Of a DNA stretch of 36,458 nt, positions 15,343 through 22,693 are shown in pieces. The translations under genes and the position numbers were made by a program. Positions within the stretch are counted from its first letter, which is position 1, and every line of letters begins with the position of its first letter. The notes below the pieces were generated by a model that searched no databases, was not told where the DNA came from, and worked only from the letters and a program-made list of their open reading frames with translations. The DNA comes from Fructobacillus evanidus (GTDB taxonomy: Bacteria; Bacillota; Bacilli; Lactobacillales; Lactobacillaceae): the NCBI RefSeq assembly GCF_963580165.1, contig NZ_CAUZLM010000012.1:1-36458 (forward strand). The letters run 5' to 3'.

Positions 15343-16554
15343 TTACAAATTAAATTCGTTCGAATCGTTGAAAGTTCGGCTTTGCTGCTGATAAGACATC
15401 GACATTATCAGCCCGACCCCAATCATATTCGAAACTAGCGATGACCCTCCCTGTGAAATGAAAGGCAGTGGAATTCCTGTCAATGGCAAGAGGCCAATGT
15501 TCATCCCCACGTTTTCAAAGACGTGGAACAAAACCATCATCACGACCCCAGTCGCAATATAGGCATAAAAGGCATTCTTGGCCTTAAACGTTGCCTTAAT
15601 CATGCGATAAATCAGGAAAAAGTACAAGGCAATTAAGAAGGCACCACCAACGAAACCAAAGGATTCCCCCATCACTGAGAAGATCATATCTGACTCTCGC
15701 ACCGGCACAAAGACCTTCATATTACCAAATCCAGATCCAAAGAGCTGGCCAGACCCGATTGCCTTCAGGTTTTGATACGTCTGATAACCAGTGTTCGATG
15801 TATCTTGGCCTGGGTGCAACCAGGCATCAATTCGAGCAAATTGGTAAGACTGGAAACCTAAGGCACCAAGAATGCTTCGACCAATGGTTGAGGCGACCAA
15901 GAAAATCATACCGCCACCTAAGACACCAACGCCGGCAAAGATTGGGCCAAGAATCCGCCAAGTAACTCCGGAAACGACCACAATACCAGCCGTGATTGCC
16001 ATAAAGACCAGAAGCGTTCCTAAATCGTTTTGCAAAGCGATTAAGAAGGCCAATGGTAAGAAGCATCCCGCAACCTTAGCAAGCAATAGCCAATCAGAAT
16101 CAACCCGGTGCGTTGGGTACAAACGGTTGTGAGTAGCAACAATCTTCGCTAACATCACAATGTAAAACGGTTTTACAAATTCTGCCGGTTGAATCGAAAC
16201 CGGCCCGATAACAATCCATGACTTAGCACCCGCATTTGCATACAAAGCCCGATTGTAAAAAATCAGTACGGCAATCAATAGAACAAAAGACAAGGCATAG
16301 AGGAAAGGTGCTAGCCGCCAGAGCTGAAAGGCATCAAAGTGCATGATAAAAGCAATCATCACCCCACCGGCAATCCAGTAGACAACCTGCATAATGACAG
16401 CTCTAATGGGTGAGGCATCTTTGCCCCCGTTTAAAATAGCAAAGTACAGGGAATACAGACCGATGACCATCAACAAGATTAAAATCAAAATCATGCCCCA
16501 GTCCAACTCTGAAGCAGATGGCCGGTCTGTTTTATGTGATGCGATACGCTGCAT
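15343..16554 (-). CDS. rodA: SEDS peptidoglycan glycosyltransferase RodA/FtsW
   Basis: A polytopic membrane protein of 403 residues with about ten helices. SEDS proteins polymerise lipid II together with a class B PBP. Diagnostic segments are PAEFVKPFY (about 125-134), LQNDLGTLLVF (catalytic-loop aspartate region), ESDMIFSVMGESFGFVGG and the C-terminal TGIPLPFISQGGSSL. The genomic link to mreB, ywzB and the DUF2969 gene favours RodA, the elongasome member, over FtsW. It follows a terminator placed after the DUF2969 gene, so it may have its own promoter or depend on read-through. Confidence 0.92.
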   Translation of the reverse strand: MQRIASHKTDRPSASELDWGMILILILLMVIGLYSLYFAILNGGKDASPIRAVIMQVVYWIAGGVMIAFIMHFDAFQLWRLAPFLYALSFVLLIAVLIFYNRALYANAGAKSWIVIGPVSIQPAEFVKPFYIVMLAKIVATHNRLYPTHRVDSDWLLLAKVAGCFLPLAFLIALQNDLGTLLVFMAITAGIVVVSGVTWRILGPIFAGVGVLGGGMIFLVASTIGRSILGALGFQSYQFARIDAWLHPGQDTSNTGYQTYQNLKAIGSGQLFGSGFGNMKVFVPVRESDMIFSVMGESFGFVGGAFLIALYFFLIYRMIKATFKAKNAFYAYIATGVVMMVLFHVFENVGMNIGLLPLTGIPLPFISQGGSSLVSNMIGVGLIMSMSYQQQSRTFNDSNEFNL

Positions 16555-16596
16555 GGTGAATCTTCCTTTTGCACAAAATTTTTAGGTGGTTCTATG

Positions 16597-16632
16597 TACA
16601 AAAACCCTTTGCCGTGGCAAAGGATTCTTTTA
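16597..16632 (-). terminator. Terminator between the DUF2969 gene and rodA
   Basis: CCTTTGC-CACG-GCAAAGG followed by GTTTTTG on the minus strand, directly after the DUF2969 stop codon. It should reduce transcription from the mreB promoter into rodA. Confidence 0.75.
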
Positions 16633-16637
16633 AAAAA

Positions 16638-16847
16638 TTAATGGTAGAGATTGAATGATGCGAGAATTGCCTGCAAGGCTTCATCGGTCGATTGAGCGCT
16701 GGCAATGACAACTTGCTTGCCTAAAACACCAGTATAGCTACCCTGATTTTGTTCGATTTTGCCGATTGGTTGATCATCAACCAAAACCTGGATTTCGTCG
16801 TCCTTTGTTACCAAAGATACGCCAAAGCTCTGATTTTTCTTGCTCAT
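16638..16847 (-). CDS. DUF2969 family protein
   Basis: A 69-residue soluble protein found in lactic acid bacteria between mreB and rodA. It starts MSKKNQSF and is rich in acidic residues and beta-strand-like stretches (SLVTKDDEIQVLVDD). No catalytic motif is visible and no function is known. It starts 9 bp after mreB, so it is expressed with it. Conserved synteny supports identity and a possible role in cell shape. Confidence 0.8.
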   Translation of the reverse strand: MSKKNQSFGVSLVTKDDEIQVLVDDQPIGKIEQNQGSYTGVLGKQVVIASAQSTDEALQAILASFNLYH

Positions 16848-16856
16848 GACTACTCC

Positions 16857-17840
16857 TTATTTCTTCGACATCATGTGTTCCAACAATGCCCCAGTTCCCT
16901 TGGCAACATTGTCCAATGGTGATTCTGAAACAAAGACAGGAACAGTCAAACGGTCGGCAATAAACTTGTCCATACCATCAAGCAAAGCGCCTCCACCAGT
17001 CAACATCACACCACGATCGATGATGTCAGCTGCCAATTCAGGTGGCAACTTTGACAAAGCCAAGTGAGCAGCGTCAGCAATTTGAACCAACGTGTCATGC
17101 AAGGCTTCTTCAATTTCGTTTGAGTTCACGGTGATGGTTTGTGGCATGCCTTCAAAGTTGTCACGACCACGAACAGTCATTGTCTTTGGTTCATCAGACT
17201 TCAAAGCAGAACCAATTTCAATCTTAATGGTTTCAGCTGAGCGTTCACCAACGATCAAACCATGTTCACGCTTCAAGTAATTCACGATATCGGTGTTCAT
17301 ACGATCGCCGGCAACCCGAATTGATTCAGAAACAACGATGTCGCCCAATGACAAAATGGCGATATCCGAAGTTCCACCACCCATATCGATAACCATTGAA
17401 CCAACTGGCTTAAAGATATCCAAACCAGCACCAATAGCGGCAACCTTTGGCTCGTAATCCAAGTAAACCTTAGCACCACCAGCCTTTTCAGCGGCTTGAA
17501 TGATCGCCTTACGTTCAATTTCACTAATGTTTGTTGGGGCACAGATCATGATGTTTGGCTTTGACATAAAGCCTTTGACGTTCAACTTGTTAACAAAGTA
17601 AGTCAACATCGCTTCTGTAATATCGAAGTCAGAGATGACTCCATCCTTCAAAGGACGAACGGCCCGGATGTTTCCAGGTGTCCGGCCAACCATCCGATAG
17701 GCTTCAGCCCCAACGGCCAAAACACGGTCAGTCTTGTCGTCAACGGCGACAACGGAAGGTTCATTAAGGACCACACCTTCGCCTTCAACGTAAATCAAAA
17801 CGTTGGCGGTTCCCAAATCAATTCCAATATCTCTTGCCAT
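16857..17840 (-). CDS. mreB: Actin-like rod-shape protein MreB/Mbl
   Basis: A bacterial actin that guides the elongation machinery along the membrane. The start ATG at 17840 yields MARDIGIDLGTANVLIYVEG, the actin phosphate-1 motif at the expected distance, with GGAG 11 nt upstream; an ATG at 17864 has no Shine-Dalgarno and adds eight residues. MVIDMGGGTSDIAILS is phosphate-2 and MLTGGGALLDGMD the adenosine motif. Length is 327 residues, normal. The N-terminus and the ywzB neighbour resemble Bacillus Mbl, so mbl is an alternative name. Confidence 0.95.
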   Translation of the reverse strand: MARDIGIDLGTANVLIYVEGEGVVLNEPSVVAVDDKTDRVLAVGAEAYRMVGRTPGNIRAVRPLKDGVISDFDITEAMLTYFVNKLNVKGFMSKPNIMICAPTNISEIERKAIIQAAEKAGGAKVYLDYEPKVAAIGAGLDIFKPVGSMVIDMGGGTSDIAILSLGDIVVSESIRVAGDRMNTDIVNYLKREHGLIVGERSAETIKIEIGSALKSDEPKTMTVRGRDNFEGMPQTITVNSNEIEEALHDTLVQIADAAHLALSKLPPELAADIIDRGVMLTGGGALLDGMDKFIADRLTVPVFVSESPLDNVAKGTGALLEHMMSKK

Positions 17841-17910
17841 GGTTATTATTTCTCCAAAATTCATGTTCGGTAGGGTCTAAAAGAAAAGACAGTCCCCTAC
17901 AATCCTTTAA

Positions 17911-17919
17911 ATTATATCA
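17911..17919 (-). promoter_or_regulatory. Extended -10 element for mreB
   Basis: On the minus strand TGATATAAT is a perfect -10 with an extended TG. The region 17 bp upstream does not resemble a -35. A small GGCC hairpin (17925-17938) lies behind it, after the ywzB-like gene. Confidence 0.5.
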
Positions 17920-17946
17920 TACTTGGCCAGTTTCGGCCGGTATCTC

Positions 17947-18171
17947 TTAGAAATCTTTTAGGAGAGTTCCGGGCAGCTGTAAGGCTGAACTTAACAGAGA
18001 TACCAACGCTGATGCAAGTAAAAATCCAAGGCTCGTCGCAACGACTACTTTAAGTACAGCCGCCTGCAGAGGATTCTTTGGTAATAACTTGCCAAAATCA
18101 ATTGGACGAATCAGATAAAAGACAAAATAAATGGCAGCAATCGTTGTTGTCAAAGTCAAAAGTGGTGGCAT
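17947..18171 (-). CDS. YwzB-like DUF1146 membrane protein
   Basis: A 74-residue protein with two predicted membrane helices (about 5-22 and 40-62) separated by a short basic loop containing IRPIDFGKLLPKN, the conserved centre of DUF1146. It occurs next to mreB/mbl in many Firmicutes. The function is unknown. A GGAG Shine-Dalgarno lies about 10 nt upstream of the ATG and a good promoter stands at 18224-18251. Confidence 0.8.
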   Translation of the reverse strand: MPPLLTLTTTIAAIYFVFYLIRPIDFGKLLPKNPLQAAVLKVVVATSLGFLLASALVSLLSSALQLPGTLLKDF

Positions 18172-18223
18172 GAAAATTCTCCTTCTATTCGTTCTATTTT
18201 ATAACAGATAGGACAAACCGGCA

Positions 18224-18251
18224 ATTATAGCACAGGGCTAACAATCATCAA
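18224..18251 (-). promoter_or_regulatory. Promoter of the ywzB-like gene
   Basis: On the minus strand TTGATG and TATAAT are 16 bp apart with a TGC directly upstream of the -10. Transcription would start about 50 nt before the start codon. Confidence 0.6.
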
Positions 18252-18301
18252 TCCGCCACTTTTTCCAGCATTAAGGTGGATAACAAAGAGACGTTTTTTA
18301 T

Positions 18302-19012
18302 TCACCGAGCTAGAGAGGCCGATGTTACAAAACGAGCTCCCGCCTGATAAAGGCAATCCGCCGCATGGTACAGTGTCCGTCCGGTGGTATAAACGTCATC
18401 AACAACCAAGACTCTTTTCCCTGCCACCAATTCAGTTTTCTTTGCAGCAATGACAAATGGTTGTGGCGTGTTAAGTCGGTCTGCTCGATCTAAGCTGGAT
18501 TGGTCGACTTTATTATGATTAACCACCTCTAAAACAGCTTTAGCAGAACGCAAAAGCCATGGGTCAACTTGATTAAACCCCCTTTGTAAAAATCGTTCCT
18601 CACTTACCGGAATGGGGATAACTAGGTCAATCTGCTGTTTTTTTACCAAGCGACGAAGCAGTTGGCGCATTTCCTTTTGAAACACGGTGGCGAGCCGATA
18701 ATCACCCATAAATTTGTAACGGGACATGTACTCTTTCAATGGCTCGTCATAAGCATAGAGGGCCTGATGGCCAAGCAAGTGATAGCCCTGATTCTGCCAA
18801 AGCTGACAATCTGAACAAATCAGCAATGGGTTCTCATTCGGAATTGAATCTGCCAATTGACGACCACACCCACTACAAAGCGAACCGTTTAAATACGCAA
18901 AACTTTTTAGACATGCCGGGCACAACAACTGCTTGGCTTGACTGCGATTAAAGATCAACTGGCCCATAGTGGTTGTCGGTTGAAAGTCTTCTTGGCAAAG
19001 GATACAGTTCAA
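18302..19012 (-). CDS. comFC: ComF family protein ComFC
   Basis: A 236-residue late competence protein that in other Firmicutes works with ComFA in DNA uptake. The N-terminal region has four CxxC-type pairs (CILC, CPAC, CSGC, CSDC within residues 3-72), a zinc-binding domain. The C-terminal phosphoribosyltransferase-like domain has VLVVDDVYTTGRTL, the PRPP-binding loop. It starts with TTG, overlapping the comFA stop (TTGA), with GGAGGA 7 nt upstream, so translation is coupled to comFA. ComFC also has competence-independent effects in some species, which could explain its retention although comFA is broken. Confidence 0.9.
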   Translation of the reverse strand: MNCILCQEDFQPTTTMGQLIFNRSQAKQLLCPACLKSFAYLNGSLCSGCGRQLADSIPNENPLLICSDCQLWQNQGYHLLGHQALYAYDEPLKEYMSRYKFMGDYRLATVFQKEMRQLLRRLVKKQQIDLVIPIPVSEERFLQRGFNQVDPWLLRSAKAVLEVVNHNKVDQSSLDRADRLNTPQPFVIAAKKTELVAGKRVLVVDDVYTTGRTLYHAADCLYQAGARFVTSASLAR

Positions 19013-20309
19013 TTTTCATCCTCCTGTCTATCCGTTGAAACGCTAGCCATCCCTTTTGCTCGATTGTTCAAATCAGCAATTTGCTGACGAGCCATCCGTA
19101 GTTTAAGGGTCGGCTCCTGTACGAGTGCTAAAACCAGACCATCGGGGTAATCCTTAGACCGCCCCACCCGACCTGCAATTTGCACAAGCGCTGCTGTCGA
19201 AAAGACTGAATCGTCGGCACCCAAAATTACCACCTCTAAGGCAGGTAACGTGACCCCGCGTTCTAGAATTGTCGTCGTAACTAAATAACGGTAAGTACCA
19301 GACCGCAAACCGCGCACTTTTTCAGCCCGATCAGGATCAGCAGCATGGACAGTTGCCCCCTTAATCGTTTGAAATTTTTGCAAGTAGTCAAACACTCGCA
19401 CTAAATCTTTCACCCGTGGCACGAAAACTAAAAAAGGATTTTGCTGATTGACCCAGGATTGAACAGCAGTTAATAATCTCTTTGGTGGATGCTTGCGCCA
19501 ATTACCAACGCGTTGAACTTGGATTTGTGGCAAAAATCCTTGATGGAAGCGTTGCGGCAGATAGGACTGGGCTAATTTTTTCTGCTTGACTAATCGTCTC
19601 AAATCAGCCGTTGGCGTCGCGGTTAAATAAACAACGCTCGCTTGATTCTTTTGCGCTCGTAAAACGGCGTAAGATAAGGCTGTATCACCACGAAAAGGAA
19701 AAGCATCAACCTCATCAATAATTAATAAATCAAAGGCACGGTAAAACCGGAGCGCCTGGTGGGTTGTCGCCAAAACCAATTGGCTGTAGCGGTATCGGCT
19801 ACCATGTTGACCATAAAGAACTTGAATTGGACAATCAAAAGCCGCTTCTAATCGAGGTGCTAGTTCGAGGACCACATCGACCCTTGGCGTTAAGATGGCA
19901 ACTCGACCTCGTCCTTGTAATGCATGATCAATTAGCGGAAACAACATTTCCGTTTTACCGGCACCGGTAACCGCCCAAACTAGTCGATTTTCGCGTCTGT
20001 CATAACTGGCCATCAACTCTTGGCTGACTTGTTCTTGCTGATTGGTTAACTGTCCGCTCCATCTTAAATGACTTTCAGCTTGGAAAAGATTTGGCTCAGG
20101 AATCGTGAGTAGACAGTCATTAGTCGAAACCCGTCCCATGTTCAGACACTTTAGCAATAAAAGCCATTATCGGCTAATCTTGCCCTTTCCTTTTGCCCAC
20201 AACGCTGACAGACCCCATGACAAAAGGCCGGTAAGGTTTGGCATGGTAGCGGTGGGTCAATCGCCTTTGGCCAAGTTACCAGGCGGCCATAGAGCTTCTC
20301 AGCATTCAT
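19009..20309 (-). pseudogene. comFA: comFA, competence DNA-uptake helicase, frameshifted in the zinc finger
   Basis: An ATG at 20309, with AAGAAGG upstream, opens 52 residues ending CHGVCQRCGQ...GFYC and a stop at 20151-20153. The next frame continues at once with KCLNMGRV and the whole helicase: VTGAGKTEM (Walker A), IIDEVDAFP (DEVD box), YLTATPT (motif III) and QIAGRVGRS (motif VI). The break falls between FYC and KC, inside the CxxC...CxxC zinc finger, and one extra base (for example TGC-C) would restore FYC-x-KC. Restored length would be about 433 residues, normal for ComFA. Natural transformation is probably lost unless this is a sequencing error. Confidence 0.8.
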
Positions 20310-20336
20310 TTTTCTACCTTCTTTCTGATTTGGTCA

Positions 20337-20345
20337 TGTTATAAT
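20337..20345 (+). promoter_or_regulatory. Extended -10 promoter giving a leaderless yigZ mRNA
   Basis: TGTTATAAT is a perfect extended -10. The usual start, 7-8 nt after it, falls on or within a base or two of the yigZ ATG at 20353. No Shine-Dalgarno exists between them. Confidence 0.6.
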
Positions 20346-20352
20346 ACGGGCT

Positions 20353-20988
20353 ATGGAGCCTTTTTACTTACTCGCTGAGGATGATTATTCCTGGCAACAA
20401 ACAATTAAAAAATCAGACTTTATCGTTTCTTTCTTTCGTATCGAGTCCGAAGAGCAGGCGCAGACCTACATCGAGCAGATTTCCAAGGAGCACCACAAGG
20501 CAAATCACAATGTCTTTGCCTATGTCATTGGTGATAACGATGAAATTAAGCGTTACTCGGACAACGGTGAGCCTTCTGGAACAGCTGGCGTTCCGATGCT
20601 CGAAGTCTTGCAGAAACGCCAGGTGCACAATATTCTGGCCATTGTTACCCGCTACTTCGGGGGCATTAAGCTTGGCGCGGGTGGTTTAATCCGGGCCTAT
20701 GCCGGAACTGTTGCCCAAGGATTAGACGAAGCCGGCTTGGTCGAGCGCCTTTGGCGAGAAAAAATTCAAATTGATATTGATTATCAAAATAATGATCAAT
20801 TGACCTATTGGTTGAAGCAAGAAGAGTACCCGGTCTTTGCAACTGATTTTGACACCGCCGTCCACCACCAAGTAGCGGTTGCCCCAGATCAGGTAAAAGC
20901 CTTTGAGGAAGAACTAACCAACCGCTTTGCCGGCCAGGTTTCTTTTAAAAAAATTGGTGAAACATACTTGGAAATTCCCGCAAAGTAG
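20353..20988 (+). CDS. yigZ: YigZ/IMPACT family protein
   Basis: A 211-residue protein of the YigZ/YvyE family. The signature KRYSDNGEPSGTAGVPMLEV (about residues 70-89) and VTRYFGGIKLGAGGLIRAY (98-116) are conserved with eukaryotic IMPACT. The C-terminal third is the DUF1949 ferredoxin-like domain. A role in translation or RNA binding is suspected in the family but not proven. It is divergent from comFA, the standard Firmicutes arrangement. The ATG is only 7 nt after the -10 hexamer, implying a leaderless transcript. Confidence 0.92.
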   Translation: MEPFYLLAEDDYSWQQTIKKSDFIVSFFRIESEEQAQTYIEQISKEHHKANHNVFAYVIGDNDEIKRYSDNGEPSGTAGVPMLEVLQKRQVHNILAIVTRYFGGIKLGAGGLIRAYAGTVAQGLDEAGLVERLWREKIQIDIDYQNNDQLTYWLKQEEYPVFATDFDTAVHHQVAVAPDQVKAFEEELTNRFAGQVSFKKIGETYLEIPAK

Positions 20989-20996
20989 GTTATAAT
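20968..20996 (+). promoter_or_regulatory. tRNA-Arg promoter
   Basis: TTGGAA (inside the end of yigZ) and a perfect TATAAT are 17 bp apart, 10 bp before the tRNA. Confidence 0.7.
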
Positions 20997-21006
20997 TATC
21001 TAGTTA

Positions 21007-21078
21007 GCGCGGTTAGTGTAATGGATAGCACGTAAGATTCCGGTTCTTGCAATCCGGGTTCGACTCCCGGATCGCGCA
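21007..21078 (+). tRNA. tRNA-Arg (anticodon CCG)
   Basis: GCGCGGT pairs with ATCGCGC to form a 7-bp acceptor stem. The anticodon arm is TAAGA-TTCCGGT-TCTTG, with U33 before CCG, and GGTTCGACTCC is the T-loop. The discriminator base is A and CCA is not encoded. Its 3' end appears to have been a phage attachment site: a pair of 11-bp-period repeats and a terminator follow. Confidence 0.95.
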
Positions 21079-21115
21079 TCTATATTTATTGATAAATCAT
21101 CATTTAAAAAGTTCT

Positions 21116-21135
21116 TGTAGCGAAAATGTAGCGAA
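21116..21135 (+). repeat. Tandem 9-bp direct repeats, probable integrase arm-site remnant
   Basis: TGTAGCGAA occurs at 21116-21124 and 21127-21135, an 11-bp period, i.e. one helical turn. The first copy begins 38 nt after the tRNA-Arg discriminator base, exactly the offset seen at tRNA-Leu. I infer arm-type sites of a tyrosine integrase left by an element that integrated into this tRNA. Confidence 0.5.
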
Positions 21136-21140
21136 TGAAC

Positions 21141-21187
21141 TCAAAAAACGCCTCAAATCTTAATTGATTCGGGGCGTTTTTCGTTGT
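21141..21187 (+). terminator. Terminator following the tRNA-Arg scar
   Basis: AAAACGCC pairs with GGCGTTTT (extended by U:G and C:G) around a long loop, followed by T. It can act in both directions. From here to 21283 I see no gene. Confidence 0.7.
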
Positions 21188-21283
21188 TTATCTACCAATC
21201 ACGATGGACCGACCAGCAGATTGAATACAAAAAAGAGACATTACTGTCTCCCTAAAACACTAAATCTTACATTTATTTTTAAA

Positions 21284-21676
21284 TCAGCCAATGCCATATC
21301 TTTTTTCAAGCGCTTTTGTCAAAATTTCAGAAACATTATCACCATTCTTTTTTGCTAAATCACTTAAATAGCTAGGCACAGTAACGTTCTTTCGAATCGT
21401 TTTTGATGATGCTCTTAAATAATCAATCAACGACACCGTTACCATCTGAACAAATCCATCTTCTGCATCAACTTCGCTAAACTTTGTTGGTTCAGGGACG
21501 ACCAACGTCGTTGACAACGCCAATTCAATCGCCTCTTTAATTTTGACAAGAATTTCCTCAACCGTCGCACCTGTTGTAAAAGCACTCGGAACGTCTGGAA
21601 CACTTGCCCAAAACATATCATCCTCTTGATGAATAACAACCGGATAGCTCATAACAAATTCAATTTCCTTATCCAT
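21284..21676 (-). CDS. hicB: HicB-type antitoxin
   Basis: A 130-residue antitoxin. The N-terminal degraded RNase-H-like fold is visible in YPVVIHQEDDMFWASVPDVPSAFTTGATVEEILVKIKEAIE (about 10-51; written as the family reads, strand-strand-helix). The C-terminal KNVTVPSYLSDLAKKNGDN looks like a ribbon-helix-helix DNA-binding domain. HicB binds HicA and represses the operon. The gene follows hicA after 68 bp, toxin first, as in most hicAB. The ATG has AGAGGA upstream. The pair lies beside the tRNA-Arg attachment scar, which suggests transfer with a mobile element. Confidence 0.88.
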   Translation of the reverse strand: MDKEIEFVMSYPVVIHQEDDMFWASVPDVPSAFTTGATVEEILVKIKEAIELALSTTLVVPEPTKFSEVDAEDGFVQMVTVSLIDYLRASSKTIRKNVTVPSYLSDLAKKNGDNVSEILTKALEKRYGIG

Positions 21677-21744
21677 ACGGTTTATCCTCTTTTGTATCCA
21701 GTTCTTTATTTAGTTAATATACCTAAAGGACTTAATCAAGCAGT

Positions 21745-21927
21745 CTATTGAAGACCTGCCTGTTTTAAAATGGCTCTTTCTAGTCCCTTTGGAAGTTCTT
21801 TAGAATGTTTTGGCACCTCAGTATAATGTTGACCGTCACTAAGCATGACGTGTGAGCCTTTATGGCCGATAACCTTAAAGCCATGCTTTTCCAACTTCTT
21901 AATCATCATTTTAGGTTTAATAGTCAA
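21745..21927 (-). CDS. hicA: HicA-type mRNA interferase toxin
   Basis: A 60-residue dsRBD-like toxin that cleaves mRNA in the absence of HicB. KMMIKKLEKHGFKVIGHKGS then H26 is the family core, with the catalytic histidine in GSH, and the end KGLERAILKQAGLQ matches the standard C-terminus (KGTL..ILKQAGL). I chose TTG at 21927 because AAGGA lies 9 nt upstream and the length fits HicA; the open frame reaches back to 21984, but that extension overlaps the promoter. ATG at 21909 is an alternative. All key residues are present, so the toxin looks intact. Confidence 0.85.
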   Translation of the reverse strand: MTIKPKMMIKKLEKHGFKVIGHKGSHVMLSDGQHYTEVPKHSKELPKGLERAILKQAGLQ

Positions 21928-21960
21928 CGACTGAGTTCCTTCTTTGGCCTGACTACAACC

Positions 21961-21991
21961 GTATTGTACACACAATATACACATTAATCAA
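21961..21991 (-). promoter_or_regulatory. hicAB promoter with overlapping palindromic operator
   Basis: On the minus strand TTGATT and TACAAT are 17 bp apart. An inverted repeat GTATTGT-ACAC-ACAATAT (21961-21978) covers the -10, a likely HicB operator for autoregulation. Confidence 0.6.
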
Positions 21992-22023
21992 GCGTTTTTA
22001 TGTATGCCCAATAGGGCCTGAAT

Positions 22024-22587
22024 TTAACGAAAATCACATTCCAAATCATGCGCATTTTCAACACCAACAGCCTGCAAGAAGGACTCAACAGTCACCGGCC
22101 CCACAAACTTAAAGCCAATCTTTTTCAGTTGCTTACTGAAGGCCTCAGAAAGTGTATTTTTGCTGGCTATTTTTTCGTTCTGATCAACACCAATATCCAG
22201 TATTTGGCCATTTGTCTGCTGCCAAATCAGATCAGAAAACGTTTCATCCCGATGATGGAGTGCTTGAATTTGTTGAGCATTATTAATCGTTGCCTCAATT
22301 TTCATTCGATTACGGATAATTCCAGCGTCAGAGAGCAATCGCTCAACATCCTGTTGGTCAAAATGAGCCACCTGATTAATATCAAAGTCCGCAAAGGCGA
22401 CCTTAAAATTGGCCCGCTTATTTAAGACCGTCCGCCAACTCAAACCTGACTGAAAAAGCTCTAGCGTTAACAATTCAAATAAAAGCTGATCATCATCTCG
22501 AACAGGGTGACCGAATTCATGATCATGGTAGGCGACCATTGGCGTTTCCTCTTCATAATTTTCAACCCAACGACAGCGTGTTACCAT
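22024..22587 (-). CDS. tag: DNA-3-methyladenine glycosylase I
   Basis: Tag excises 3-methyladenine from alkylated DNA in base-excision repair. The 187-residue protein shows RCRWVENYEEE, then AYHDHEFGHPVRDDDQLLFELLTLE and LFQSGLSWRTVL, all family landmarks. The zinc ligands of E. coli Tag (Cys4, His17, His175, Cys179) correspond to C5, H21 and the C-terminal AHDLEC pair with the same spacing. The ATG at 22587 has AAGGAGG ahead of it. It stands alone between hicA and enolase. Confidence 0.95.
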   Translation of the reverse strand: MVTRCRWVENYEEETPMVAYHDHEFGHPVRDDDQLLFELLTLELFQSGLSWRTVLNKRANFKVAFADFDINQVAHFDQQDVERLLSDAGIIRNRMKIEATINNAQQIQALHHRDETFSDLIWQQTNGQILDIGVDQNEKIASKNTLSEAFSKQLKKIGFKFVGPVTVESFLQAVGVENAHDLECDFR

Positions 22588-22656
22588 TCATACCCTCCTT
22601 TGATAAAACAACTTCCATCTTGATAATCTTTTCCATATTATACGAAAGAAAACACA

Positions 22657-22683
22657 AAAAAACGCCCCGAAAGGCGTTTTTCG
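22657..22683 (-). terminator. Enolase terminator
   Basis: AAAAACGCC-CCGA-AAGGCGTTTTT: a compact stem with a T run on either strand, placed 11 bp after the eno stop codon. Confidence 0.85.
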
Positions 22684-22693
22684 TTAAAATTTA

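Noticed and set aside
17297..17542. Open frames on the other frames of mreB and eno
   Set aside because: They arise from biased codon use of highly expressed genes; no ribosome binding sites and no protein-like composition.
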